A stretch of DNA of 64,000 nt from Paenibacillus tuaregi (GTDB lineage Bacteria > Bacillota > Bacilli > Paenibacillales > Paenibacillaceae): the NCBI RefSeq assembly GCF_900086655.1, contig NZ_LT575476.1:2515869-2579868 (forward strand), given 5' to 3'. Under the pieces are notes generated by a model. The model ran no database searches. It saw only the letters and a program-made list of their open reading frames with translations, and was not told the origin of the DNA. Numbering within the stretch: position 1 is the first letter of the stretch; each line of letters starts with the position of its first letter. Of the stretch, positions 1 to 8,099 are shown piece by piece. The position numbers and the translations under genes were made by a program.

Positions 1-708
1 CTAGGCGATATATCATTCAGCGTCGAGAAAGGCGAATTCGTTGGCATCATGGGACCATCGGGCAGCGGCAAAACAACGCTTTTGCAGCTAATTGCCACGA
101 TTGACAAGCCGACTTCCGGCGAAGTGCTCATCGACGGGCAGAATCCGCATCTCCTGAGCCATAACGAGCTTGCCCAGTTTCGCCGGCAGCAGCTCGGCTT
201 TATTTTCCAAGACTTCAATCTGCTGAGCACACTGACGATTCTGGAAAATATCGTGCTGCCGTTGACGCTGGAAGGCGCGAAGGTGTCTACAATGGTGGAA
301 AAGGCGCACGCGATCGCAGACAAGCTAGGGATCACCGCCATTCTGGAAAAGCGGCCTTATGAAGTGTCCGGCGGGCAGGCCCAGCGGACGGCGATCGCCC
401 GGGCGATCATTCATGAGCCAAAGTTGCTCCTGGCTGACGAACCAACGGGCAATCTCGATTCCAAGTCGTCCTTGGATGTCATGGAGACGTTAACGGCAAT
501 CAACCAGGCGGACGGCACGACGCTGCTGCTTGTCACACACGATGCGGTGGCAGCCAGCTACTGCCACCGTGTGCTGTTCATCAAGGATGGTGAACTGTAT
601 AACGAGATTCATCGCGGAGACAGCCGGCAGGCGTTTTTCCAGAAAATCATCGATATGCTGTCGCTGCTTGGAGGGAATGCGCATGACCTTTCGACAATTC
701 GCGTTTAA
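1..708 (+). CDS. BceA-type ABC transporter ATP-binding protein, 5' partial
   Basis: The frame is open from base 1, so the gene starts outside the window. The visible part covers nearly a whole nucleotide-binding domain: Walker A (GPSGSGKTT, bases about 52-78), ABC signature (VSGGQAQR, near 366-389) and Walker B (LLLADEPT, near 424-447), then the switch histidine in LLVTHD. It overlaps the following permease by 26 nt, the arrangement of BceAB/YtsCD/PsdAB modules. In that family the ATPase powers a FtsX-like permease that protects against cell-wall-active peptides and signals to a BceRS two-component system, which would lie just left of the window. The specific peptide cannot be told from sequence. 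Confidence 0.9.
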   Translation, partial: LGDISFSVEKGEFVGIMGPSGSGKTTLLQLIATIDKPTSGEVLIDGQNPHLLSHNELAQFRRQQLGFIFQDFNLLSTLTILENIVLPLTLEGAKVSTMVEKAHAIADKLGITAILEKRPYEVSGGQAQRTAIARAIIHEPKLLLADEPTGNLDSKSSLDVMETLTAINQADGTTLLLVTHDAVAASYCHRVLFIKDGELYNEIHRGDSRQAFFQKIIDMLSLLGGNAHDLSTIRV

Positions 709-2569
709 CAACGTCATGCGGAATAAGCGCCTGTATATGGCGTATTTTCTTAGCAGTGCGTTCGCGGTAATGGTGTTTTTCGTCTACGGCGTCTTCGCCT
801 TTCATCCGGGGCTGGCGCCGGCAGAGATCGGCGGTTCGGCGACGATCGCACTGCAAATCGCCCAGGGGCTCATTTACGTGTTTTCCTTCTTTTTCGTCCT
901 GTATTCCATGAGCGCCTTTATCAAGTCGCGCAGCAAGGAGTTCGGGCTGTTGACCATGTTCGGCATCACTAATATGCAGCTGCGGAGGCTCGTCTTTATT
1001 GAGAATATGGTGATCGGCTTAGGCGCCACGTTGGCCGGCATCGCGTCAGGACTTGTACTGGTCAAGCTGCTGCTGCTGGCGGCGGAGTCGCTAATCGGGA
1101 TCGACGAGAAACTGCCCTTCTACATGCCGTATCAGGCGCTCGCTCTGACCTTCGCTGCGTTTATGCTGCTTTTTCTGTTCATCTCGCTATTTACCGTGCT
1201 GTTCTTTCGCGGCAACAAGCTGATTGATCTGCTTAAAGGGTCCAGCAAGCCTCGTCCTGAGCCGCATGCTTCGATCTGGCTGTCGCTCGCGGCGCTTGTG
1301 TTGATCGGCATTGGATATGGCGTGTCGCTGGCCGTTGAACGCCTAGCAGTGGTGTATGCGCTGCTGCCGGTAACGGTGATGGTCGTCATTGGCACGTACT
1401 TCTTGTTCACCCAATTGAGCGTGTACACGATTCGCGCCCTAAAGCGCAACCGGGAGCTGTTCTGGCGACGCACAAACCTGCTGTTCTTCTCTGATCTAGC
1501 CTATCGGATGAAGGACAATGCGCGCACTTTTTTTCTCGTGACGGTGCTGTCTACTGTCGCATTCTCGGCGATCGGTGCCCTTGTCGGGTTCAAGACGGTT
1601 CTTATGAAGTCAATCGAAAAACCGTTCGCTTTCGAGTACTCCTCATATAAGGGCAACTCACCCGAACGGTCCGCTGCAGCGGTAGACTTGATCGAACGGG
1701 AGCTCCGCGCGGAAGGGATTGGCTTTACCAAGCTGAAGGCCGAGCTTCGCTCCTATAAGCTGACCAGCGGCAACGGAGCAGTGATGATCGTAAGTGAGTC
1801 GGAATATAACAGCTTGGTTAAGGCTGCCGGGAGCAAGCCACTACAGCTGGGGGTGAATGAGGCGGCGGTAATCCAGTTTAGCAAGGAGAAAGACGAGAAG
1901 GGTGAGTCGACCATCGAGCGGGAGCTAGCCGTAGAGGGCGGTGGGGAACCGCTGCAGATCACGCAGAGTGCCGCGTTCTTCATTCCAGGCTACAGCAAAT
2001 ACTACGTTGTGGATGATGACCGCTTCGCGCGGCTGCCAGCGCCGCAATCATCCGAAGGTTACTATGCGTTCGACGTCCACAACTTGGAGGCGACGGAAGC
2101 CGTCGGACAGAGGCTGCACGACAAGATTGGACGTTCCCAGAACGACAGCTTCTTCTCGCTGGCGTTCGACGTCAAGCAGCTGCTTCAGGGCTACAGCGCG
2201 GTGATGTTCGTTGGGCTGTTCGTCGGTGCGGTATTCTTCGTCGCATCCGGCAGCTTTCTCTATTTCCGGCTGTACACGGATCTGGCCGACGACAAGGCGA
2301 AGTACGCTTCGATTATGAAGCTGGGGCTGACCAGCCGTGAGCTGTCGAAGATCGTCACTCGCCAGATGGCGATTCTGTTCTTTCTGCCGATCGGAATAGC
2401 ACTCATTCACGGAGCGGTAGCGTTGACGGCCATGCAGAGCATGTTCAATTATACGCTCGTCAAGGAGTCGGCCATTGTGCTCAGTGCATTCGCGATCATC
2501 CAGATCGTGTACTTCATGGTTATCCGCAGCGGCTACTTGCGGCAGCTTCGGTCTGGTATGACCGGCTAA
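683..2569 (+). CDS. BceB-type ABC transporter permease
   Basis: The 628-aa membrane protein starts at ATG 683 (MTFRQFAFNN), inside the end of the ATPase gene and behind GGAGG at 670-674. The N-terminus has the family's FxxxNxxRNK pattern. About ten hydrophobic segments can be counted, with a soluble extracytoplasmic domain of about 200 residues (roughly 310-510) between the seventh and eighth, which is the BceB layout, and FtsX-like segments at both ends. In characterised members the large external domain senses peptide antibiotics such as bacitracin and passes the signal to the cognate kinase. Length is close to the usual 620-670 aa. Translational coupling to the upstream ATPase is likely. 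Confidence 0.88.
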   Translation: MTFRQFAFNNVMRNKRLYMAYFLSSAFAVMVFFVYGVFAFHPGLAPAEIGGSATIALQIAQGLIYVFSFFFVLYSMSAFIKSRSKEFGLLTMFGITNMQLRRLVFIENMVIGLGATLAGIASGLVLVKLLLLAAESLIGIDEKLPFYMPYQALALTFAAFMLLFLFISLFTVLFFRGNKLIDLLKGSSKPRPEPHASIWLSLAALVLIGIGYGVSLAVERLAVVYALLPVTVMVVIGTYFLFTQLSVYTIRALKRNRELFWRRTNLLFFSDLAYRMKDNARTFFLVTVLSTVAFSAIGALVGFKTVLMKSIEKPFAFEYSSYKGNSPERSAAAVDLIERELRAEGIGFTKLKAELRSYKLTSGNGAVMIVSESEYNSLVKAAGSKPLQLGVNEAAVIQFSKEKDEKGESTIERELAVEGGGEPLQITQSAAFFIPGYSKYYVVDDDRFARLPAPQSSEGYYAFDVHNLEATEAVGQRLHDKIGRSQNDSFFSLAFDVKQLLQGYSAVMFVGLFVGAVFFVASGSFLYFRLYTDLADDKAKYASIMKLGLTSRELSKIVTRQMAILFFLPIGIALIHGAVALTAMQSMFNYTLVKESAIVLSAFAIIQIVYFMVIRSGYLRQLRSGMTG

Positions 2570-2915
2570 TCCGGAGTGAATAACCGTTGTAAGGACGGAC
2601 TTGTATAAAGGGTCCCGTTCAAATAGATGGAAGACTAGAGTAGAAGACTGTCTTAAAGAGCAGACTAAGGACGTCCTGCAAGCGCATCGCATCATCGTCA
2701 TGATTTATCCAATGACGGGCGAGAGCTTGTGGGACTTTTTTTGGCATAATTTTGATATGAATTCAATTCAAGAAATCTGCGAGCGACAGCGACCTTATAA
2801 CAGATGGGGGACGTACAGAGGAAAAATATCTATCCATATTGCTGCTATTGAACGACGATATGAATATAGTTGCTTTCTTCTTCCAGGGAATATAGCAACT
2901 ATATAAAAAGCTCAT
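2570..2915. other. intergenic region without a supported gene
   Basis: This stretch separates the BceB stop from the first dif-like site. An open frame at 2601-2906 has no SD site and no recognisable composition, so I do not call it. No clear terminator hairpin with a T-run was seen. The region becomes AT-rich towards 2880-2950. Confidence 0.5.
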
Positions 2916-2943
2916 AGTTAACATAAAATATATTATGTAAACT
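2916..2943 (+). repeat. dif-like Xer recombination site A
   Basis: A 28-bp site made of left arm AGTTAACATAA, centre AATATA and right arm TTATGTAAACT. The right arm and overall 11-6-11 layout match, from memory, the Bacillus subtilis chromosomal dif site (XerD-type arm TTATGTAAACT). Two more copies occur at 6433-6460 and 11177-11204. The site lies 9 bp beyond the end of gerPE, where gerPF would be expected in a canonical gerP operon. It is not upstream of any gene, which argues against a simple promoter operator. Confidence 0.6.
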
Positions 2944-2952
2944 ATTAGTTTT

Positions 2953-3357
2953 TTAGTATACTTTCAAGCTTTTAGCCAATGTGGAATCTGAAACAATCTC
3001 ACTTTCCTGCTTTAAATATTTCATTCTGCTGATCATATCCACTCGCCCTGTTTCTCCAATTTGAATGGCGGATGAAGACGTGACTTCATTGACATGAATC
3101 ATGCCAATTTTCAACTTGCTTGATGTATTATCCACACTAAACATTGAAATATTAGATTCAGCCAGATCAGGTCCAGCTTTACTGAAAACTGAGAAATCAG
3201 AGAAGCTGCCCTCCCCATGCCTAAAGATGGGGATGCTCCTCTCTACGGAGATAGTCCTAGAGCAGGCGTGAACGTTCGCTGTACTGCCGCCAACGACGGC
3301 GGAGCTGTCGGATACGTTTAATATATAGATTTGCTCTACTTTAAGTGCTCTGGTCAT
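2953..3357 (-). CDS. gerPE: spore germination protein GerPE
   Basis: The 134-aa protein is the last gene of a minus-strand gerP operon. It begins within the stop of gerPD (ATGA overlap at 3354-3357) and has little SD of its own, which implies translational coupling. It contains the family's pattern of short beta-rich segments with IQIGETG-like and VGGS-like turns. GerP proteins sit in the inner spore coat and are needed for germinants to pass the coat. The gene ends 9 bp from dif-like site A, and no gerPF follows. Confidence 0.8.
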   Translation of the reverse strand: MTRALKVEQIYILNVSDSSAVVGGSTANVHACSRTISVERSIPIFRHGEGSFSDFSVFSKAGPDLAESNISMFSVDNTSSKLKIGMIHVNEVTSSSAIQIGETGRVDMISRMKYLKQESEIVSDSTLAKSLKVY

Positions 3358-3548
3358 GATGATCCAAACTGATGTGCGGGAGGCAGCAGCACTGGCTTTG
3401 GTCCGCTTAAGGTTTCCTTGCTGGAGTCATACAGCGAGTAGAGCTGAAGCATTTGAGAATCTCCGGCATGGATGAGGGAAGAGCGGCTTACACTGACCAC
3501 TCGGACGGTTCCCACATATAAATCTTTGTTTATTACAGTTAGCTTCAT
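3354..3548 (-). CDS. gerPD: spore germination protein GerPD
   Basis: A 64-aa protein between gerPC and gerPE, starting MKLTVINKDL. The short length, the N-terminal beta pattern (VGTVRVVSVSRSSLIHAGDS) and the position match GerPD. The start is preceded by a GAAGG-like SD. It is part of the coat-permeability operon with its neighbours; its stop overlaps the gerPE start. The identification rests mostly on size and synteny. Confidence 0.72.
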   Translation of the reverse strand: MKLTVINKDLYVGTVRVVSVSRSSLIHAGDSQMLQLYSLYDSSKETLSGPKPVLLPPAHQFGSS

Positions 3549-3554
3549 AATCCT

Positions 3555-4145
3555 TCACTTCCCTAGAAGAGTTTGCTCAATATGATAATTGAGAGCGGTT
3601 TGGATATCGCGTTTTAATTGCGCAGTCACCATATCTATTTTCTGATTCGTATCCGTTATGTCCGGAAGTGCATTTACTTGTTTGGCGTAGATGGCAATTC
3701 GGTCGTTAATTTGCCTGCGGATATCATCAAATACTTGTTTCTTGTACTCGTCACTTAATGTGAGTTGGTGGACACTTAACATATAATCGAACAGCCCGGG
3801 TACTTCTTCATCAATGTACTTTAACACCAGAGCTTTTATTTTCTGGTTCATATCTGCCACTTCTGAATCTTTGGCTTCGGGAGACGCTGCAGGCTGATCA
3901 CCTACAGCAATCTGGTCTATTGACTGGCCATTCCCGGGAGCCGTCCCAATATTTAAAGTCCCTTCGAGCTTCTCTATCTTGAGAAGGTCAAAATGATACT
4001 GAACCCGGTCAGCTGAGGCGGGCTCCCGCGACTTCATTCCCTCTATGGTTTGTGACATTCCTTTAATGGTCTCCTCGAACTGGTCCAACTTTGCAGCAAT
4101 AGACTGAAGTTGATTGATGATCTGCTGAAAATAGTATGGATGCAC
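3555..4145 (-). CDS. gerPC: spore germination protein GerPC
   Basis: 196 aa, read from a GTG start (MHPYYFQQII) behind a GGGGGAGG SD. The N-terminal 45 residues form a predicted coiled coil (QQIINQLQSIAAKLDQFEET). A middle section carries the conserved FDLLKIEKLEGTLNIG motif, and a C-terminal helical domain follows (VPGLFDYMLSVHQ). This is the GerPC layout and it is the largest protein of the operon. In B. subtilis GerPC belongs to the inner-coat GerP assembly. It is followed after 6 nt by gerPD. Confidence 0.85.
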   Translation of the reverse strand: MHPYYFQQIINQLQSIAAKLDQFEETIKGMSQTIEGMKSREPASADRVQYHFDLLKIEKLEGTLNIGTAPGNGQSIDQIAVGDQPAASPEAKDSEVADMNQKIKALVLKYIDEEVPGLFDYMLSVHQLTLSDEYKKQVFDDIRRQINDRIAIYAKQVNALPDITDTNQKIDMVTAQLKRDIQTALNYHIEQTLLGK

Positions 4146-4196
4146 TGCAGCCTCCCCCTTCCTGATGAAGTTTATGCGGAGAGGGGGGAATCAATT

Positions 4197-4478
4197 CTAT
4201 GCATTCGCTGCACTGCTGCTTAAGCCCATTTCCCCAGCTGGTCCCTGAATCAAGCCAGTAACCGGATCAGGCAGCAGGATTAAGGACGGCGTCTTATTAT
4301 TGGGAATTGGTTCCAGATCAGGCTGTTCTTCACTTACCGGTTCAGGAGGCTCGGCGTTTTGGACTTGTGAATGGGCGTTGATCGAACCGGAGGTGCCAAT
4401 TTGCAGGACGGATGAGTTGGTCATATTATTGATCCGGATCAAATGTATGGTAATGGTCTGGTGAACCGTATAGCTCAT
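4197..4478 (-). CDS. gerPB: spore germination protein GerPB
   Basis: The chosen start is the ATG at 4478 (MSYTVHQTITIH), which has a GAGGGAG sequence just before it; the ATG at 4490 has none. The 93-aa product shows the family signature: an INQTIxIxxLRI-like N-terminus and SNSSxLQIGxxGSI (here NMTNSSVLQIGTSGSI, residues about 18-33). A proline/glutamate-rich tail follows. It is the second gene of the gerP operon and acts in the inner spore coat. Confidence 0.82.
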   Translation of the reverse strand: MSYTVHQTITIHLIRINNMTNSSVLQIGTSGSINAHSQVQNAEPPEPVSEEQPDLEPIPNNKTPSLILLPDPVTGLIQGPAGEMGLSSSAANA

Positions 4479-4493
4479 AATCTCCCTCATTTC

Positions 4494-4721
4494 TTAGCCC
4501 AAGCCTCCAACCTGGTCCACAAGATCGGAATCCATGGTATTCGTGCTGCTCGCCGAGTTATTCGTGATAACCGTTCCTATGGAATCACCAACCGCAAAGG
4601 AGTTGGCGCCGCCATACTGCTTATTATCGCTATTCAGCACTACTGCAGCTGTATTTCCAATGAGTACAGTGGAGCTGGCACTGACATTGACGATTTTCAA
4701 GTTTCCGATAATGGAAACCAC
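4494..4721 (-). CDS. gerPA: GerPA/GerPF-family spore germination protein
   Basis: The longest frame begins at a TTG at 4742. An AGAGGTG SD six nt before the GTG at 4721 points to that GTG, giving 75 aa starting (M)VSIIGNLKIVNVSASSTV. This matches the GerPA/GerPF family pattern of a short N-terminal IxGxxKINxVxxG segment followed by a Gly/Asn/Thr-rich tail. Being first in the operon, it takes the GerPA position. No second GerPA/PF-type gene follows gerPE, so one of the two usual paralogues is missing here. Confidence 0.75.
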   Translation of the reverse strand: MVSIIGNLKIVNVSASSTVLIGNTAAVVLNSDNKQYGGANSFAVGDSIGTVITNNSASSTNTMDSDLVDQVGGLG

Positions 4722-4781
4722 AGGCTTCACCTCTAATCTCAAATGGATGGATGATCCGCTCCATTTTTTCGGGTTGCAGAA

Positions 4782-4809
4782 TATTGTATGTGGATGGAAG
4801 CCCAGATGT
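4782..4809 (-). promoter_or_regulatory. sigma-K-like promoter of the gerP operon
   Basis: Read on the minus strand, AC at 4809-4808 is followed after 17 nt by CATACAATA (4790-4782). This fits the sigma-K consensus of an AC-containing -35 box and CATANNNTA, and lies about 60 nt before the gerPA start. Mother-cell control of gerP is established in Bacillus. Sigma-E overlap is possible because CATACAAT is also its -10. Confidence 0.6.
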
Positions 4810-4867
4810 CACTCTCCAATATGAGCCTACATAAGCTGTGAAAAAGGGGATAAGGGCGGCGAAGTTC

Positions 4868-5332
4868 ATGGATACCAAAAAAGGCATAAATCTGGAATGG
4901 CTTGGGGAAGATCCTTTTTTCAAAAATCTATTCCCATTCAAGGATTTCAAGGATCAGTTCAAGCTGGACCCATCTGAGGTTGACAAATACGTCGAGGATG
5001 CCATCAGCAAAGCGATGTCCGGCAATAGTCTATTCGATGCAGGAGCAGTAGGCAGTAGGAAAATGAATCATGAAATTATGGATACACATCATTTCATCAT
5101 TGCAAAAATTAGAGTTCCCCGGCAAATTCACCCCGAAAACCTGTGGGTGCAGGTAAGCCGCACCCAAGTCAAATTTAGCGGCCATGAAGAGGAACAACCG
5201 CAGATTATTACATTGGCCGCTCCCGTAAACCCGCTAAAAAGCAGCGCTACCTTCAAGCTGGGATCTCTGCAGGTGAAGATGCCTAAACTCAAGAGCGGAG
5301 GCTTTCATGACGTGGCGATCCGGTACTTATAG
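4868..5332 (+). CDS. Hsp20/alpha-crystallin-like spore-associated protein
   Basis: An in-frame GTG at 4838 lacks an SD; the ATG at 4868 has AAGGGCGG 8 nt upstream, giving 154 aa (MDTKKGINLEWLG). The C-terminal half looks like a small-heat-shock/alpha-crystallin beta-sandwich: HFIIAKIRVPRQIHPENLWVQ, then VKFSG and LGSLQVKMPKL. It is divergent from gerP, and Hsp20-like genes are common beside gerP in bacilli, so a coat-related role is inferred. The A-domain is weakly conserved and the IxI tail motif is not obvious. Confidence 0.65.
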   Translation: MDTKKGINLEWLGEDPFFKNLFPFKDFKDQFKLDPSEVDKYVEDAISKAMSGNSLFDAGAVGSRKMNHEIMDTHHFIIAKIRVPRQIHPENLWVQVSRTQVKFSGHEEEQPQIITLAAPVNPLKSSATFKLGSLQVKMPKLKSGGFHDVAIRYL

Positions 5333-5353
5333 GATACTGGTGAAATCCTTTCA

Positions 5354-5387
5354 AAAACAGCGTATAATATATGTTATACGCTGTTTT
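5354..5387. terminator. intrinsic terminator hairpin
   Basis: A perfect 14-bp stem, AAAACAGCGTATAA (5354-5367) with its complement at 5374-5387, encloses a 6-nt loop. Flanking A and T tracts let it work in both directions. It closes the Hsp20-like gene. Confidence 0.8.
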
Positions 5388-5510
5388 GATTTTAAACGAC
5401 TATGTTCTAACTACATAGGCTAGCGATCAATTGATAGATTCAATTCTATGACCAATTTTGATATCAGCTGTGATAGAATTAGATTTTGCAGAGAAAGAGG
5501 GGCGTCACAT

Positions 5511-6425
5511 ATGCCGGATTCCCTTAATGAATGGTATGCCGACGAACTTGAGGCCTTCCTGATTTGGATGAAAGATGCAGGGTATACGACTTATACTCAA
5601 AAATCCTACTTAAGCGATGTACGGGAGTTCCTGAGCACTTTAGGTGGAAGAGAACTGAAAAGTGTGAAGAAGTTTCACATCGTGTCTTTCCTATCTTCCG
5701 TTCGGGAGAGGGGAGTGAGCGATTCAACGCGGAATCGGAAGCATGCTTCGGTCAGCTGTTTTTTCAAGGCGCTAATCGAACTAGAGCTGTATAAGGACAA
5801 TCCTGCTGCAGGGATCAAGAAATCCAAAATGGACAAGCACCGCGCTCCCGTATTTCTGGATGAAGATGACTTGGGCAGATTTATGCAGTCCATTGAAGGC
5901 AAGCACAGGCTCCGCAATCTGGCGGTGTTCCTATTGATGGCGTATATGGGCCTGCGGGTTGGAGAGGTTCACTCACTTAACCTTGCCGATTACAATCCGG
6001 AACGCAGGTTGTTAAACGTGTACGGAAAAGGCCGGAAATGGCGCTCGGTACCAGTTCCAGAAGCTGTAAGCGAGGTGCTGCAGCTGGCCGTGAATGAGAG
6101 GCTGAACCCATGGAGAGCCAAAGAGACGGCAATGTTCATCTCCCAAAAAGGCCGAAGGCTGTCAATCCGGTGTATACAGCAGATTGCGGCAGATACGTTT
6201 GCGCGGTTCCAACAGCAGATTCCTCCCGAGCGAAGAGTGGCATATTCCAGTCATAAGCTGAGACACTCTTTTGCCACGATGCTATTAAGAAAAGGGGCCG
6301 ATCTTCGGACCGTGCAGGAGCTTCTCGGCCATTCATCGATTCAAACTACGACGATATATACCCATATTACGAGCCGGGAGAAAGAAGAGGCCGTAGGCAG
6401 ATTGGATGTAAAAATTCCGCTTTAA
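5511..6425 (+). CDS. Xer-type tyrosine recombinase
   Basis: The chosen start is ATG 5511 behind GAGGGG; the frame extends back to 5448 without an SD. The 304-aa length is typical of XerC/XerD. An N-terminal SAM-like core-binding domain (about 5-95) precedes the catalytic domain. All six catalytic residues are present: Arg149 (GLRVGE), Lys173, His248 and Arg251 (HKLRH), His274 (LLGH) and nucleophile Tyr283. Its stop is 7 bp from dif-like site B. It lies far from the usual codV and ripX neighbours (codY, fur/drm), so it may be an extra Xer protein rather than the housekeeping XerC or XerD. Its link to the sites is inferred from closeness. Confidence 0.9.
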   Translation: MPDSLNEWYADELEAFLIWMKDAGYTTYTQKSYLSDVREFLSTLGGRELKSVKKFHIVSFLSSVRERGVSDSTRNRKHASVSCFFKALIELELYKDNPAAGIKKSKMDKHRAPVFLDEDDLGRFMQSIEGKHRLRNLAVFLLMAYMGLRVGEVHSLNLADYNPERRLLNVYGKGRKWRSVPVPEAVSEVLQLAVNERLNPWRAKETAMFISQKGRRLSIRCIQQIAADTFARFQQQIPPERRVAYSSHKLRHSFATMLLRKGADLRTVQELLGHSSIQTTTIYTHITSREKEEAVGRLDVKIPL

Positions 6426-6432
6426 TCAAACA

Positions 6433-6460
6433 TGTTAACATAATAAATATTATGTAAACT
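6433..6460 (+). repeat. dif-like Xer recombination site B
   Basis: Left arm TGTTAACATAA, centre TAAATA, right arm TTATGTAAACT, in the same orientation as site A. The right arm is identical to that of site A and to the remembered B. subtilis dif XerD arm. It begins 7 bp after the recombinase stop and ends 45 bp before the next gene. Genes for XerH and XerS similarly lie beside their own sites. Confidence 0.6.
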
Positions 6461-6505
6461 TATCGCTGCGCTAAATTCATTTACTCTATATAAAGGAGCT
6501 TATTT

Positions 6506-7594
6506 ATGCAATTCTCAATTCAATTTTTGTCCTTCTTTGTTATCCAGGTGGAAGGGAGTGAGTCCCAAGGCACCCGGTCTTATAAGCATTACCAGACTAT
6601 GGATGGCTATGAATACGTGGACAGCGAAATTAAGAAGTTTCTGGATGGGGAATTTACCAGAATCGCAAAACGGAAGGTGGAGAAGAACCCTTCTGTTGAG
6701 CAGGCGCCCACCAAGATAGGGACCTTCATCGTGGAACCCGGCCATGAATTGGACAGCAATCCGAACTTCAATCTATTCACCCGGCTCCGGGCGGCAAGTG
6801 AGAAGGAGGACTTCAAGAACGCATGTGACGATCTGATGCGGAGCTATCTGGATACCAGTGCGGTACGTGGAGGTGCCATGATTATTGTGCAAGCAGAGCT
6901 GGCCACCCACTCCGATACGCCGATCATTTTCCTGCTGAAATGTGATTTCGAACAGAAAATCGCCCGGATTTCTGATGAGAAGAGCCTGGTTAATGAGGTG
7001 GAAATGGCGATCAGTGCACGGAATATGAAATCGATCCAATATCCGTATATGCCGGAAGAAGGGATGTTCGAGGAATGGGAGCTTAAAATCCATCAGTCCT
7101 CACATGCCCGTTATTTCGAGGACTTCCTAAAGTTCGTTACTTACGAGCAGTCAATTCCCGAGATCGTAAATGATCAAGTGCTGAATTTCGTTCAGGATTA
7201 TGTGGAGACTAAGTGGCCGGATGAAACTCATGAGGAGCGCCAGTCTGTCGAGCGGGAGTTAGAGTTCTGGGCGGCGAGTGAGAAACGGGATATTCAAGAG
7301 AAATGGGAGCCGGAAGCTGTAGTTGAAGCTGCTGAGAGGATTATTGAGATCAAACCCGAAATTGAACTCAAGTTCCGTTTGGGAGATACTATGGTCCGGG
7401 GCAGACTCGCAGACTTCGGAGAGCAGATCCATATTGCCAAATTAAATGGACGTTATGCGGTAGTCCTGGAAGGAGACTCGTTCGTTTTTGATAAAGGATT
7501 CTCCCCTGTGGAGCTGCTTCAGCCAGAATCCTTCGAAGTGGTAGCCAAAAGGATTTTGGAGAAAAAGACGGAAGAACCTGAGGATTTATACTGA
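6506..7594 (+). CDS. conserved protein of unknown function (DUF3900-like)
   Basis: 362 aa starting MQFSIQFLSFFVIQVEG after an AAAGGAG SD. The opening FFVIQVEG...RSYKHYQTMDGYEY and the following KKFLDGEFTRIAKRKVEKNP resemble what I remember of the DUF3900 family of bacilli; that name is from memory and should be checked. A middle segment (MIIVQAELATHSDTPIIFLLKCDFEQKIARI) has a strand pattern faintly like nucleoid-associated NdpA proteins. No signal peptide, membrane segment or catalytic motif is visible. It stands alone between dif-like site B and the leucine T-boxes. Confidence 0.6.
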   Translation: MQFSIQFLSFFVIQVEGSESQGTRSYKHYQTMDGYEYVDSEIKKFLDGEFTRIAKRKVEKNPSVEQAPTKIGTFIVEPGHELDSNPNFNLFTRLRAASEKEDFKNACDDLMRSYLDTSAVRGGAMIIVQAELATHSDTPIIFLLKCDFEQKIARISDEKSLVNEVEMAISARNMKSIQYPYMPEEGMFEEWELKIHQSSHARYFEDFLKFVTYEQSIPEIVNDQVLNFVQDYVETKWPDETHEERQSVERELEFWAASEKRDIQEKWEPEAVVEAAERIIEIKPEIELKFRLGDTMVRGRLADFGEQIHIAKLNGRYAVVLEGDSFVFDKGFSPVELLQPESFEVVAKRILEKKTEEPEDLY

Positions 7595-7728
7595 GGATGA
7601 AGGTCAAAATTAGAGCGAAAATCATATAATTCATATCGTTAATTAATTTAGTTAATCATATTAATTATATAGAATAACCCTTGTGCGGCGCGGATTTATC
7701 GAACTTCAACAAATTATTCATCCAGATG

Positions 7729-7758
7729 TTGACTATTGTTCTGATTCATGCATATAAT
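7729..7758 (+). promoter_or_regulatory. sigma-A promoter of the leuA leader
   Basis: TTGACT (7729-7734) and TATAAT (7753-7758) are separated by 18 nt. Transcription would begin near 7765, just before the first T-box leader. Confidence 0.75.
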
Positions 7759-7764
7759 AGCAGC

Positions 7765-8083
7765 AACCTTTTAATTTACTGGCTGTGAAAAGGAGCCGGT
7801 TTCGGTTGATTATGACCCAGAGAGCGGGAAGCACGCTGAAATTTCCGCCATAATGCCGATACCCACTCGCCTTGGAGCTGCTGTTCTGAACGGATATTTA
7901 TCCTCTAAGAACAGCCGGATGGCACCCGTTAACGTGCATCAAGGTCCAGCAGCACTTTAATCTGGATCTCCTGAGGCAGCGGTCCCTATGGATCTGCTGT
8001 GAACATGGGTGGTACCACGGAAGATAACCCCTTTCGTCCCTGTAATGCGTCTTATATTGGCGCAGGGATGATAGGGTTTTTTT
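7765..8083 (+). promoter_or_regulatory. T-box leader 1 (leucine)
   Basis: The leader has the AGAGAG element of stem I (7820-7825), a CTC triplet at 7866-7868 in the context ACTCGCCTTGGAGC as probable leucine specifier, and a middle hairpin. The T-box sequence GGGTGGTACCACGG lies at 8007-8020. A terminator (AACCCC...AGGGTT, T-run 8077-8083) competes with the antiterminator. Uncharged tRNA-Leu(GAG) would stabilise readthrough. It is followed immediately by a second complete T-box. Confidence 0.88.
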
Positions 8084-8099
8084 ATATTCAAATAACGAC

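Noticed and set aside
2048-2701. 217-aa minus-strand frame
   Set aside because: It lies almost wholly opposite the BceB-like gene and has no SD or family signature.
2601-2906. 101-aa open frame after the BceB-like gene
   Set aside because: No SD site, no recognisable motif, and it runs into AT-rich intergenic DNA.
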